A stretch of 7,034 nucleotides of DNA from Alphaproteobacteria bacterium. GTDB taxonomy: Bacteria > Pseudomonadota > Alphaproteobacteria > Rhizobiales > Xanthobacteraceae. The stretch lies in NCBI GenBank assembly GCA_005884465.1, contig VAZH01000227.1, positions 1 through 7,034 of the forward strand, in the 5' to 3' direction. Position 1 is the first letter of the stretch, and the number at the start of each line of letters is the position of its first letter. Made by a program: the position numbers and the translations under genes. Below the pieces are notes generated by a model that worked only from the letters and a program-made list of their open reading frames with translations, was not told the origin of the DNA and ran no database searches. This document shows positions 1 through 6,264 of the stretch, piece by piece.

Positions 1-74
1 GTTTCCGAGCCTGTCTGAACGATTATTCAGATTGGTACCGCTCCAAAAAGGGCTGAATTTAACCCGCCCATGCC

Positions 75-98
75 GCACTGTGCACTGCATCACAGTGC
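75..98. repeat. Inverted repeat, 8-bp arms, 8-base loop
   Basis: GCACTGTG (75-82) and CACAGTGC (91-98) are perfect inverted repeats around an 8-base loop. The repeat sits exactly where similarity to the substrate-binding family stops at the 3' end of the decayed gene. It lacks a T-tract on either side, so it is not a standard intrinsic terminator. It may be a breakpoint-associated palindrome or chance. Confidence 0.4.
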
Positions 99-448
99 AG
101 TGATCAGCTTGAATTTCGTGGTCCGTTCGATCGGGACGTCGCCGGGGTTCGCGCCGTTGAGAATCTTGTCTACGTAAAGGCGGCACGGCGTCACGTGTCA
201 GGAAAGTTCACCCCATACTCCCTCAGTCCGCCGCTCGCCGGGAATTCCAGGGCGCCAGTCGCGGCAAGCGAGCCCTTTTCAGCAGACGCGGCAATCGGGT
301 TTCACCCTTCAGAATTCGCCCTGCATAGATTCCGGCCTACTCAGCCCGCTGCTCGGCACGGCTGGAGAGCACCGGCATCGGGATCGCGGCGCCTGCAGGG
401 CCACGCTGCTACGCCACCAAGCGTCGCCATGAACTCGCGCCGCTTCAT
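90..448 (-). pseudogene. Decayed ABC_sub_bind-family substrate-binding protein
   Basis: This is a broken gene for a periplasmic substrate-binding protein of the ABC_sub_bind (TrpX-like) family, normally about 320-330 residues; here only about 120 codons' worth of DNA remains. The start at 448 overlaps the upstream gene's stop as ATGA and gives the family's typical N-terminus (MKRREFMATLGGVAAWP, a twin-Arg-like/signal start). The frame is then lost at about 395 and meets TGA shortly after. Family-like C-terminal pieces reappear in other frames: AGIYAGRILKGE (301-336), RLLKRARLPRLAPW (247-290 region), GGLREYGVNFPD (about 197-232), then an in-frame TGA (191-193), RRAA, a frameshift at 177-178, and YVDKILNGANPGDVPIERT through KFKLI, ending with TGA at 90. 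The central ligand-binding domain is gone. Pieces are seen directly; family assignment rests on remembered consensus. It cannot make a functional protein. Confidence 0.7.
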
Positions 449-741
449 TCGATCACCTTGTCGGCGCCGGCGAGCAGCGTCGCCGGTACGGTGTGCCCAA
501 GGGCTTTCGCGGTCTTGAGGTTGATCGCTAGCTCGAATTTCGAAGCCTGATAGTAGGGGATCTCGCCGGGATTTGCGCCGCGCAGGATGGCGTCGATGTC
601 GTTGGCCACCCGTTTGTTCAACTCCACGAGGTCGAACGAGTACGCAATCAATCCGCCGGCATCGACGAACTCCGAAAACGGATACATTGCCGGAAGTTTC
701 GCCGCGCCGATCAGATTCGCGATGAGGGAATGGTTCGCCAA
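445..741 (-). pseudogene. 5'-truncated ABC_sub_bind substrate-binding protein (C-terminal third)
   Basis: This encodes the last ~98 residues of an ABC transporter substrate-binding protein of the ABC_sub_bind (TrpX-like) family, which captures small solutes in the periplasm for a membrane permease. The reading frame is clean and ends in the family's usual tail (PATLLAGADKVIE). Diagnostic stretches are LIGAAKLPAMYPFSEFVDAGG, ELNKRVANDIDAILRGANPG, and KFELAINLKTAKALG. About two thirds of the protein, including the signal peptide and the first lobe, is missing: the frame runs into TAG at 751-753 and similarity stops near 735-741. The only possible start, TTG at 741, is a chance codon at the junction with the enolase fragment. 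The stop overlaps the start of the next ABC_sub_bind remnant as ATGA, so the two were once a tandem operon. No permease or ATPase gene is in the window. Confidence 0.75.
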
Positions 742-1273
742 GACCGAAGGCTATCTCAAGATCCTGCGCGCCATTGCCGACCTCGACATGTTCTGGGTCG
801 AGATCGACAGTTTCAATCCCGAAGCGCTCGGCTATATCAGGCGCCAAAGTCCGCACCCGGTCTCATCATGTGAAACGCTGTTGGGCTTGCGCGAATTCCT
901 GCCCTATTTCCGCGAGCAGGCGATGGATGTCGCCATCGACACGCCATGCAACGGAGTCTGGCAGTCGATGAAGATCGCTTCTGCTGCAGAGGCATGCGAG
1001 GTCAACGTCGCGCCGCATAACTTCTACGGCCACCTCTGCACCATGATGAACGCCCATTTCAGCGCGGCGGTGCCGAATTTGCGGATCATGGAGACCGACA
1101 TCGACCGGCTGCCGTGGGATCACGAGCTTTTCACCCACGTGCCGGAGATCGAGAACGGTCATCTGATCATGCCAGAGCGGCCCGGCTGGGGCACCGAGCC
1201 CAACGAAGACGCGCTTCGCGCTCATCCGCCAAAGGGCAATGTCGGGCTTTTGAACTATGGTCAAAAAGCCTGA
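739..1273 (+). pseudogene. 5'-truncated enolase-superfamily (mandelate racemase/MLE type) enzyme
   Basis: This is the C-terminal ~178 codons of a mandelate racemase/muconate lactonizing enzyme family protein (usual length about 370-400). These enzymes abstract a proton alpha to a carboxylate using Mg2+. What remains covers the later strands of the TIM barrel: FWVEID (Glu at 800-802, likely metal ligand), SSCETLLG (Glu at 872-874, likely metal ligand), an Asp in DVAIDTP, NVAPHNFYGHL with the likely catalytic His, and NLRIMETD. The strands that carry the Lys base and first metal-binding Asp, plus the capping domain, are missing, so it cannot be active as it stands. The frame stays open upstream to about 587, but that part is antisense to the ABC-binding remnant and is not enolase-like. 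An ATG at 723 (MREWFAKTEG) could start a fragment, but no convincing ribosome site is seen. The true substrate cannot be told. The reading frame is otherwise undamaged, so truncation is probably recent. Confidence 0.7.
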
Positions 1274-1361
1274 GTGGCAGCCCGCTTACGCGCATCGCGG
1301 ACGCGGATTACAACCCCGCTATGGCAGCATCGGCGGGGCATTGGCATAGGATAAGAATTCG

Positions 1362-1697
1362 CTAATTTGTGCTGGGAGACACAGCCGTTGCTTCAACTGA
1401 AACAGTCGAGAGTCTCGTCAGGTTGACGTTCCAGCCAATCATGATCGCCGCAACGCCAGATATCAGCAACAATGTGCTGCAAAGAACGACGATGCCGAGT
1501 ACCCGTTTTCGATAGGCGGTGCGATTCGCTGTCGCCTTTCGATCGTGCTGCCCCTCGCCGAGTCCGGATATCACAGCCTCGAAATGTTGACCGGTCGGAA
1601 ACCGCAACAGATTTCCACTTTCGGAACCAGAATTGAACGGACGAATTGCTTTGAGCCGTTTCCCTGCAAGACCAGGAAGGCTCCGGTGGCACGTCAT
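1362..1697 (-). CDS. Hypothetical single-pass membrane protein
   Basis: I do not recognise this 111-residue protein. Residues 1-65 are polar and basic. A hydrophobic segment of about 24 residues follows at roughly 66-89 (RVLGIVVLCSTLLLISGVAAIMIGWNV), preceded by Arg/Lys, which predicts a cytoplasmic N-terminus and a short Thr/Ser-rich periplasmic tail. The ATG at 1697 has a good Shine-Dalgarno match (GGAG at 1705-1708, 7 bases spacing), which is the main reason to accept it. Third-position GC is lower than in the opg genes, and the surrounding DNA is AT-richer, so it may be acquired or decaying. A CRP-type palindrome lies 73 bases upstream of its start. No functional link to its neighbours can be seen. 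An overlapping frame (1393-1710) is less gene-like. Confidence 0.45.
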   Translation of the reverse strand: MTCHRSLPGLAGKRLKAIRPFNSGSESGNLLRFPTGQHFEAVISGLGEGQHDRKATANRTAYRKRVLGIVVLCSTLLLISGVAAIMIGWNVNLTRLSTVSVEATAVSPSTN

Positions 1698-1769
1698 GGC
1701 CGATCTCCAATGCAGCCCGCGGGGATCTCTCGCCCGCTCTTAAAATAGCTTTTCGACACCACCCGCGAA

Positions 1770-1785
1770 TGTGAACTCATTCACA
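1770..1785. promoter_or_regulatory. CRP-type palindromic site TGTGA-N6-TCACA
   Basis: TGTGAACTCATTCACA is a perfect 16-base inverted repeat and matches the cAMP receptor protein consensus TGTGA-N6-TCACA exactly. It lies in an AT-rich intergenic stretch, 73 bases upstream of the minus-strand ATG at 1697 and 189 bases upstream of the plus-strand ATG at 1974, a position suited to a CRP/FNR-family regulator. The match is seen directly; binding is inferred, and this lineage has many CRP/FNR paralogues, so which protein would bind is unknown. Confidence 0.4.
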
Positions 1786-1973
1786 GCAGCAAACAAAAAA
1801 GAGTTCGGATTATTTTCTATGCACGCGTGAACACCCAAACCGACTCCAAGGCCGCGGTCGCAGCTCTGCGTTACGGGTGCATGCTCTAGCACATTCGCCG
1901 CAAATTGAACATTCAGGCACCGCAGAAAAAGCAGGCAAATGAAAGTTCCCTGTGGAGTGGAATGCGAAAGAGA

Positions 1974-2153
1974 ATGCCCGAATCATTCAACAAGGTTCCC
2001 GAGGTAACCCTCGCTTTCTGGATCATTAGAATTGCAGCTACAACGCCAGGTGAGACCGGCGGCGACACCGTTCTGCCGCAATGGGCCGGCGAGCATCCGG
2101 GCCAGCCCGAGATGGTGCGGAAGTATAGAGGCTTGCTGGTCCGAAGGCTTTGA
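1974..2153 (+). pseudogene. 5' fragment of a COG4705-type membrane protein gene
   Basis: The frame starting at ATG 1974 encodes MPESFNKVPEVTLAFW followed by IIRIAATTPGETGGDTV. This strongly resembles the first ~33 residues of the uncharacterised multi-pass membrane family COG4705, which has repeated 'FW-hydrophobic-TT-GET-D' units and is usually about 250 residues with several membrane segments. After about base 2072 the similarity ends and the frame continues with unrelated, charged sequence (about 27 codons) to TGA at 2153, 14 bases before the 3' end of opgH. So only the first membrane segment survives. GAAAGAGA just before the ATG is a plausible ribosome site; TTG at 1905 and ATG at 1962 are upstream in-frame alternatives. 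The rest was probably lost in a deletion that ended beside the opg operon. It could instead be a short real protein, which I think less likely. Confidence 0.5.
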
Positions 2154-2167
2154 TACCCGGAATCGAG

Positions 2168-4321
2168 CTACTCGCGCCCTTGAGCGCGCCGCGGCTTGGC
2201 ATGCAGGGCCCCAAGTATGCTCGGCGAGCCGAGAACCGCGAATTCCTCACGCGAGGTCAGATAGCCCAGCGCCTCGTCCAGGGTTTCTGCATCTTCAATT
2301 TTTGCCCGCGCAATTGCGAGATGGGGGTTGATTTGGCCGCGATTGCGGCTTCTATCCCGCGGCAAATTCATCAAATGCGCGTCCAACAGCCGGGGGTCGC
2401 TGTGGAGTTCGAGCAACGGGCGTTCGATGGCCGCACCTGCGGCGCTCGCCAATTCGTTTGCGCGAACTAGAACCTGGGGAGGCGCCTTCTCCTCCGGAGT
2501 GCGAAATAGTCTGGAGTTGGGGTTGGACGCTTTTGAAGTCAGCATTGCGATTGGGATAGAAAGCAGCAGGCCGAGAATGACTGGCGCCATCCAAAGCAGC
2601 AACGGCAACGACACCGCGAACGCGCTGGCAGCCATCCCGACACCAAAAAGGGTCGGCACCGCACATTTGCGGGTTAATTCCTCGCGAGACCATTCGCCGT
2701 CGTCACGACGCTGAACCTGCCAGCCCACATCACGTCCCAGCAGAATTTCTCCCATCGCAGTGGATTGAAAGATCATCATCACGGGCGCTATCAGACCTGA
2801 CAGAAAGGTCTCGATCATAAGACCCATAAAGACAACAAGACCTCCCCCGAATTGCTTGCGGCCGCGCGTCCGGATGGCAAGCAAAATACAGGCGAGCAGT
2901 TTAGGCACGATCAGCAATCCCATCGTGCCGACGAAAACCCAGGCGGCGAGAATTGGATCTTCAGCAGGCCATTTCGGAAACAGGGAAAATCCTTTCGGAA
3001 AATACTCGGGCCGCACGAAATGAGCCTGCAAAGAGATCAGAATTCCGAACACCAGAAACAGCAGCCAGAGCGGCGCGGTGAGATATGTCCCAATCCCGGT
3101 AAGAAGATGAAGCCGCGATACCCAATGCAGGCCGCGCGCCGGGAGCACCGCGAGATGTTGAAGGTTGCCCTGGCACCATCGCCGGTCGCGCGCAGCGAAA
3201 TCCAGGAGCGACGGCGGGCATTCTTCGAAGCTGCCGCCCAAGGCGGGCACCATTCTGATCGCCCAGCCTGCTCGCCGCATCAGCGCCGATTCGACAAAAT
3301 CGTGGCTGAGAATATGACCGCCAAACGGCTTGCGGCCCGGCAGGTGAGGCAGGCCCGCGTCCTGCGCGAATGCGCGCACGCGAATGATGGCGTTGTGCCC
3401 CCAATAGTTGCCTTCGGAGCCGTGCCACCACGCAATGCCTGCGGCTACCAAAGGCCCGTACAGCCGTCCCGAAAATTGCTGCAACCGGGCAAATAGAGTT
3501 TTCGCATTCACGATGATCGGCAGCGTCTGGATAAGGGCGACGCCAGGATGGCTTTCCATAGCGGACACCAGCCGGACGATGGTGTCGCCGGTCATCAGGC
3601 TGTCGGCATCCAGGATGATCATGTGATCATAAGCCGCGCCGAACCGCTTGACCCAGTCTTCAATATTGCCGGATTTTCGCGCGGTATTTTCCAGGCGGTG
3701 ACGATAAAAAATATTTTGGGCGCCGACATCCTCGCGAAGACGCAGGAAGCATTTCTCTTCCGCTATCCAGATCGAAGGGCTCGTTGTATCGCTCAGCACA
3801 AACCAGTCGAACCTTGAACTGTATCCGGACTGGCCGACCGACTCGTACATCGCACGAAGTCGAGCCATGATCCGGTAAGGGTCTTCGTTGTAGGTCGGCA
3901 GCAACATTGCGCTCCTGCTCTCGATCGACGGCAGTGGTGCGTCGGGATCGATGCCCAGCGGATCCCGGGTGCGCAATAGCAGCACCGCGAAGCCGGCCAA
4001 CGCTGACATGAACGAGAAGGCAATCCATGCAAACAGCGGCACGAACAAGAACAGCACCGTCCATTCAAGCATCGTGACGCCCCCGACCTGGAGGACTTCA
4101 TACATTTCGTAGCAGCCGGCCCCGGTCATGGCAGCGGTGCCTGCAAAAATGCAGGCGCGCCGCAGCGCCACCGACTCCAAGGCGGCCGATTGATTGCCTG
4201 CCCTGCTCTCAAAGTCTCGCAACGGCTGCTTTGACATTGCCATCGGCGATTCCGGCGGAAGGAATTGCGCTCGCGCACCGCCGTCAGGCTTAATGTCAGG
4301 ATGTTGCGTTAAGGTGTCCAT
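2168..4321 (-). CDS. opgH: Glucans biosynthesis glucosyltransferase H (OpgH/MdoH)
   Basis: Inner-membrane family-2 glycosyltransferase that uses UDP-glucose on the cytoplasmic side to build, and probably export, the beta-glucan backbone of osmoregulated periplasmic glucans. Numbered from the ATG at 4321 (717 residues), membrane segments lie near 52-74 and 84-116, then the catalytic loop: LPTYNEDP (141-148), SDTTSP (177-182), DAD (238-240) for UDP/metal binding, GHN (308-310), HDF (340-342) and RRWCQGN (380-386), the processive-synthase QxxRW-type motif. Four or more further hydrophobic segments (about 412-435, 457-483, 492-520, 557-596) follow, then a cytoplasmic tail. The length is shorter than E. 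coli MdoH (847) but usual for alphaproteobacteria, which lack much of the long N-terminus. The start is at ATG 4321, overlapping the upstream gene's stop (4309) by 13 bases, with GGAGGT at 4334-4339; the in-frame GTG at 4333 directly abuts that site and is less likely. No broken motif is seen. No opgC follows. Confidence 0.95.
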   Translation of the reverse strand: MDTLTQHPDIKPDGGARAQFLPPESPMAMSKQPLRDFESRAGNQSAALESVALRRACIFAGTAAMTGAGCYEMYEVLQVGGVTMLEWTVLFLFVPLFAWIAFSFMSALAGFAVLLLRTRDPLGIDPDAPLPSIESRSAMLLPTYNEDPYRIMARLRAMYESVGQSGYSSRFDWFVLSDTTSPSIWIAEEKCFLRLREDVGAQNIFYRHRLENTARKSGNIEDWVKRFGAAYDHMIILDADSLMTGDTIVRLVSAMESHPGVALIQTLPIIVNAKTLFARLQQFSGRLYGPLVAAGIAWWHGSEGNYWGHNAIIRVRAFAQDAGLPHLPGRKPFGGHILSHDFVESALMRRAGWAIRMVPALGGSFEECPPSLLDFAARDRRWCQGNLQHLAVLPARGLHWVSRLHLLTGIGTYLTAPLWLLFLVFGILISLQAHFVRPEYFPKGFSLFPKWPAEDPILAAWVFVGTMGLLIVPKLLACILLAIRTRGRKQFGGGLVVFMGLMIETFLSGLIAPVMMIFQSTAMGEILLGRDVGWQVQRRDDGEWSREELTRKCAVPTLFGVGMAASAFAVSLPLLLWMAPVILGLLLSIPIAMLTSKASNPNSRLFRTPEEKAPPQVLVRANELASAAGAAIERPLLELHSDPRLLDAHLMNLPRDRSRNRGQINPHLAIARAKIEDAETLDEALGYLTSREEFAVLGSPSILGALHAKPRRAQGRE

Positions 4322-5823
4322 CGATAAACCCACACCTCCGATATGGCATCGCTGCCCTGCATCAGGGATGCGCGTAGCTCGAGGGGATTCTTATCTTTCC
4401 CTGAAAGTTCAAAACTCAGTCGCCAGCCTCCGGTCACAGGATTCGGCTGGATGACAACGTTTCGGATTTCGGCTTTTTCCGCGGTGATGTTGCCTCGGAT
4501 GCTGTCGGGATCGACCGACTTCAATTTTTCACCGACTAAATCCAGAACGAATATTTTTGCATCGTCGCCCTTCGCGCCAACGCCTGTGCGTGAAAAACGT
4601 GCAAGCGATGTGGGCTTGGGAGCATCCGGTCCCCAATGCAGGCGATAGGTGTAGGTATGCTCGCCCTTGGCCTGCAGGCTGTTCTTCGGCCGCCAAAAGC
4701 CGGCGATATTGTCGTGGATCTCCTCCTTCGTCGGAATTTCGATCAGGTGAACCGTGCCTTCGCCCCAATCCCCAATCGGCTCGGCCCACAGGCTTGGCCG
4801 CTTTTCAAAGCTTGACTCGATATCTTGATACTCCCGGAAATCCTTCTCCCGCTGCATCAAGCCGAAACCGCGAGGATTGAGATCGGAAAAGGCGCTGATC
4901 TGAAGATCTTTGGGATTGCTGAGCGGACGCCAAAGTTCCTCCCCCTGGCCGTTGAATATTGCGAGGCCATCGGAATCATGCACCGAGGGACGAAAATCGT
5001 CGACGTCGATCCGATCGTTCGGCCCAAAGAAAAACATGCTGGTCATCGGCGCGAGGCCGGGACGATCAAGATCCACGCGCGGATAGATCGCCATTTCGAC
5101 ATCGAAGACCGTGGTTGCACCCGGTCGTATCGTGAAACGATAGGCTGCAGCCGCGCTCTCGCTGTCCAGCAACGCATGCACGACGATGGAATTGGCCTTC
5201 GCAGCCGGCTTTTCGATCCAGAACGTCTTGAACGAGGGGAATTCCTCCCCCTTGGTCTCGCCCGTGTTGATCGCCAGTCCCCGAGCTGACAGCCCGTAGA
5301 TTTCTCCTTTTGCGACCGCGCGGAAATAGCTGGCGCCCAGAAAAACGCAAACCTCGTCGTAATAATCAGGCCTGTTGATCGGCGCGTGAATCCGAAATCC
5401 TGCGAAACCCAGATCCACCTCGGGACTGGGTGGCGGGGTGCTGCTGAAGGAAAAGTAGTCCGAGCGGTATGCAATCCTGGTGGCCTGGCCGTTCGCGATC
5501 TCGTAGATGTCCACTCTTGGCGCGTAGTAGAAGCCGCGATGGAAGAATTGCACTTCGAAGGGCAATTTCTCGCCGCGCCACAACGCGTGCTCGGGAGAAA
5601 AACGTATCGCGCGGTAGTGATCGTAATCCAGGTTCTTCAGGCTGTCCGGCAATTTGGAATCTGGCGCCTTGAAAGGTTTGCTGGCTGCATCACGGGCGCT
5701 TTGTCGAACAATCGATCGATCAAACGCGAACGACTCGGCGCGCGCCGGCCATGCCGGACCACTCGCAGTCGACGACACGAGCGGCAAGGCAGCTGCAGCC
5801 TGAAGAAAACGTCGGCGGTTCAA
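4309..5823 (-). CDS. Periplasmic glucan biosynthesis protein, OpgG/OpgD (MdoG) family, Tat-exported
   Basis: A 504-residue periplasmic protein of the MdoG family (PF04349), acting on the beta-glucan made by OpgH. E. coli members OpgG and OpgD are now known as beta-1,2-glucan-active hydrolases (GH186), so a role in cutting or branching the backbone is likely. The N-terminus MNRRRFLQAAAALPLVSS ending near AES (about 30) is a twin-arginine signal, as in OpgD rather than Sec-exported OpgG. Family motifs follow in order: GASYFRAVAKGEIYGLSARG (163-182), GEEFPSFKTFW (192-202), VHDSDGL (281-287), NPRGFGLMQR (316-325), RPSLWAEPIGDWGEG (342-356) and DNIAGFW (371-377). Asp352 in GDWGEG is likely at or near the active site (inference). 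The start is TTG at 5823: GGAGG lies 4 bases upstream, no ATG or GTG is in frame before the TGA at 5863-5865, and it gives an intact Tat signal. OpgG versus OpgD cannot be settled from sequence alone; it is the only copy here. Confidence 0.93.
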   Translation of the reverse strand: MNRRRFLQAAAALPLVSSTASGPAWPARAESFAFDRSIVRQSARDAASKPFKAPDSKLPDSLKNLDYDHYRAIRFSPEHALWRGEKLPFEVQFFHRGFYYAPRVDIYEIANGQATRIAYRSDYFSFSSTPPPSPEVDLGFAGFRIHAPINRPDYYDEVCVFLGASYFRAVAKGEIYGLSARGLAINTGETKGEEFPSFKTFWIEKPAAKANSIVVHALLDSESAAAAYRFTIRPGATTVFDVEMAIYPRVDLDRPGLAPMTSMFFFGPNDRIDVDDFRPSVHDSDGLAIFNGQGEELWRPLSNPKDLQISAFSDLNPRGFGLMQREKDFREYQDIESSFEKRPSLWAEPIGDWGEGTVHLIEIPTKEEIHDNIAGFWRPKNSLQAKGEHTYTYRLHWGPDAPKPTSLARFSRTGVGAKGDDAKIFVLDLVGEKLKSVDPDSIRGNITAEKAEIRNVVIQPNPVTGGWRLSFELSGKDKNPLELRASLMQGSDAISEVWVYRWTP

Positions 5824-5827
5824 GGAG

Positions 5828-5832
5828 CCTCC
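5828..5832 (-). promoter_or_regulatory. Ribosome binding site for the opgG/D-like gene
   Basis: GGAGG on the minus strand sits 4 bases before the TTG at 5823. It is a strong match that fixes this unusual start, since no other in-frame start exists before the upstream stop. Confidence 0.6.
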
Positions 5833-5956
5833 AGAGCGCTGAAGAATGACGCTTAGAAACTCTCATCGGGGCTGCATGTTCCGATCTGGGAAGCGCGGCC
5901 GATTGCAGCGAGGGAAAGCTGGAGATGGTTGACCCTCTCCGACGCCTGACGCCTCA

Positions 5957-5973
5957 TTCTGGCGTTGCCAGAA
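5957..5973. promoter_or_regulatory. Perfect inverted repeat, candidate operator
   Basis: TTCTGGC (5957-5963), GTT, GCCAGAA (5967-5973) forms a perfect 7+3+7 inverted repeat in the divergent intergenic region, 134 bases upstream of the opgG/D-like start and 71 bases before the ATG at 6044. It has no T-tract and is not at the end of any gene, which fits an operator better than a terminator. It is preceded by a GACGCCT tandem repeat. The regulator is unknown. Confidence 0.35.
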
Positions 5974-6000
5974 CCAAGCAATCGAAGCAAACTCGGGCGA

Positions 6001-6013
6001 TACGATCATCGTA
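6001..6013. promoter_or_regulatory. Inverted repeat TACGAT-C-ATCGTA, candidate operator
   Basis: A perfect 6-base inverted repeat around a single base lies 30 bases upstream of the ATG at 6044, close to where a promoter core for that gene would be. It may be a repressor site or chance; it has no terminator features. Confidence 0.3.
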
Positions 6014-6043
6014 GTGCCGCATCCCGTTCGGAGAGGTCGTCTG

Positions 6044-6229
6044 ATGTACTACGTGACCGCAGTGCTGGTTGTGCTAGCGGGCCTGTTCTATGCCGCCGGC
6101 CATCATGAAATCGGTAGCCTTGGTGTCGAGATGTGCCGGTACGGCAGTACGTTCTGCGAGAATCCGTTCTACGTCTTGGTCGGCGCCGCCCTGGCGGCGG
6201 TATGGGCCACGTTTGTCAGCATCCGCTGA
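6044..6229 (+). CDS. Small two-pass membrane protein
   Basis: I do not know a function for this 61-residue protein. Residues 1-20 (MYYVTAVLVVLAGLFYAAGH) and about 42-58 (NPFYVLVGAALAAVWATFV) are hydrophobic enough to span the membrane. The loop between holds two cysteines seven residues apart (MCRYGSTFC), which could form a disulphide if the loop faces the periplasm. The ATG at 6044 is chosen because GGAGAGG (6030-6036) sits at good spacing; an in-frame GTG at 6014 has none. It is divergent from opgGH and convergent with the gene at 6265. Similar small membrane proteins occur as hypotheticals in Bradyrhizobium-like genomes (from memory). Confidence 0.65.
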   Translation: MYYVTAVLVVLAGLFYAAGHHEIGSLGVEMCRYGSTFCENPFYVLVGAALAAVWATFVSIR

Positions 6230-6264
6230 GGCGGCCAAGCCGAATCGAGACAACATGCCAAGCG

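Larger units (their letters stand above)
5824..6043. other. Divergent intergenic region, opgGH to small membrane protein
   Basis: This 220-base non-coding stretch separates the minus-strand opgGH operon from the plus-strand gene at 6044 and must hold both promoters unless one is read through. No clear sigma-70 -35/-10 pair is visible; TTGACC at 5929-5934 on the plus strand is a possible -35 without a good -10. It contains a tandem GACGCCT repeat (5941-5954) and two perfect inverted repeats listed separately. Confidence 0.6.

Noticed and set aside
14..31. TCTGAA...TTCAGA inverted repeat near the left edge
   Set aside because: Six-base arms only, no T-tract and no gene context in the window; likely chance.
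195..518. Plus-strand open frame of 107 codons
   Set aside because: Arg/Pro/Ala-rich translation typical of antisense GC-rich DNA; it overlaps the recognisable minus-strand pseudogenes.
587..728. Upstream part of the plus-strand frame that runs into the enolase fragment
   Set aside because: It is the antisense of the ABC_sub_bind remnant, whose minus-strand translation matches its family; the plus-strand peptide looks like nothing.
1822..1829. CACGCGTG palindrome
   Set aside because: Eight bases, expected by chance in GC-rich DNA, with no second copy nearby.
2852..3496. Plus-strand open frame of 214 codons
   Set aside because: Entirely antisense to the well-supported opgH; composition is that of a shadow frame.
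5386..5856. Plus-strand open frame of 156 codons, and other frames inside opgG/D
   Set aside because: Antisense to the coding frame with all MdoG-family motifs.
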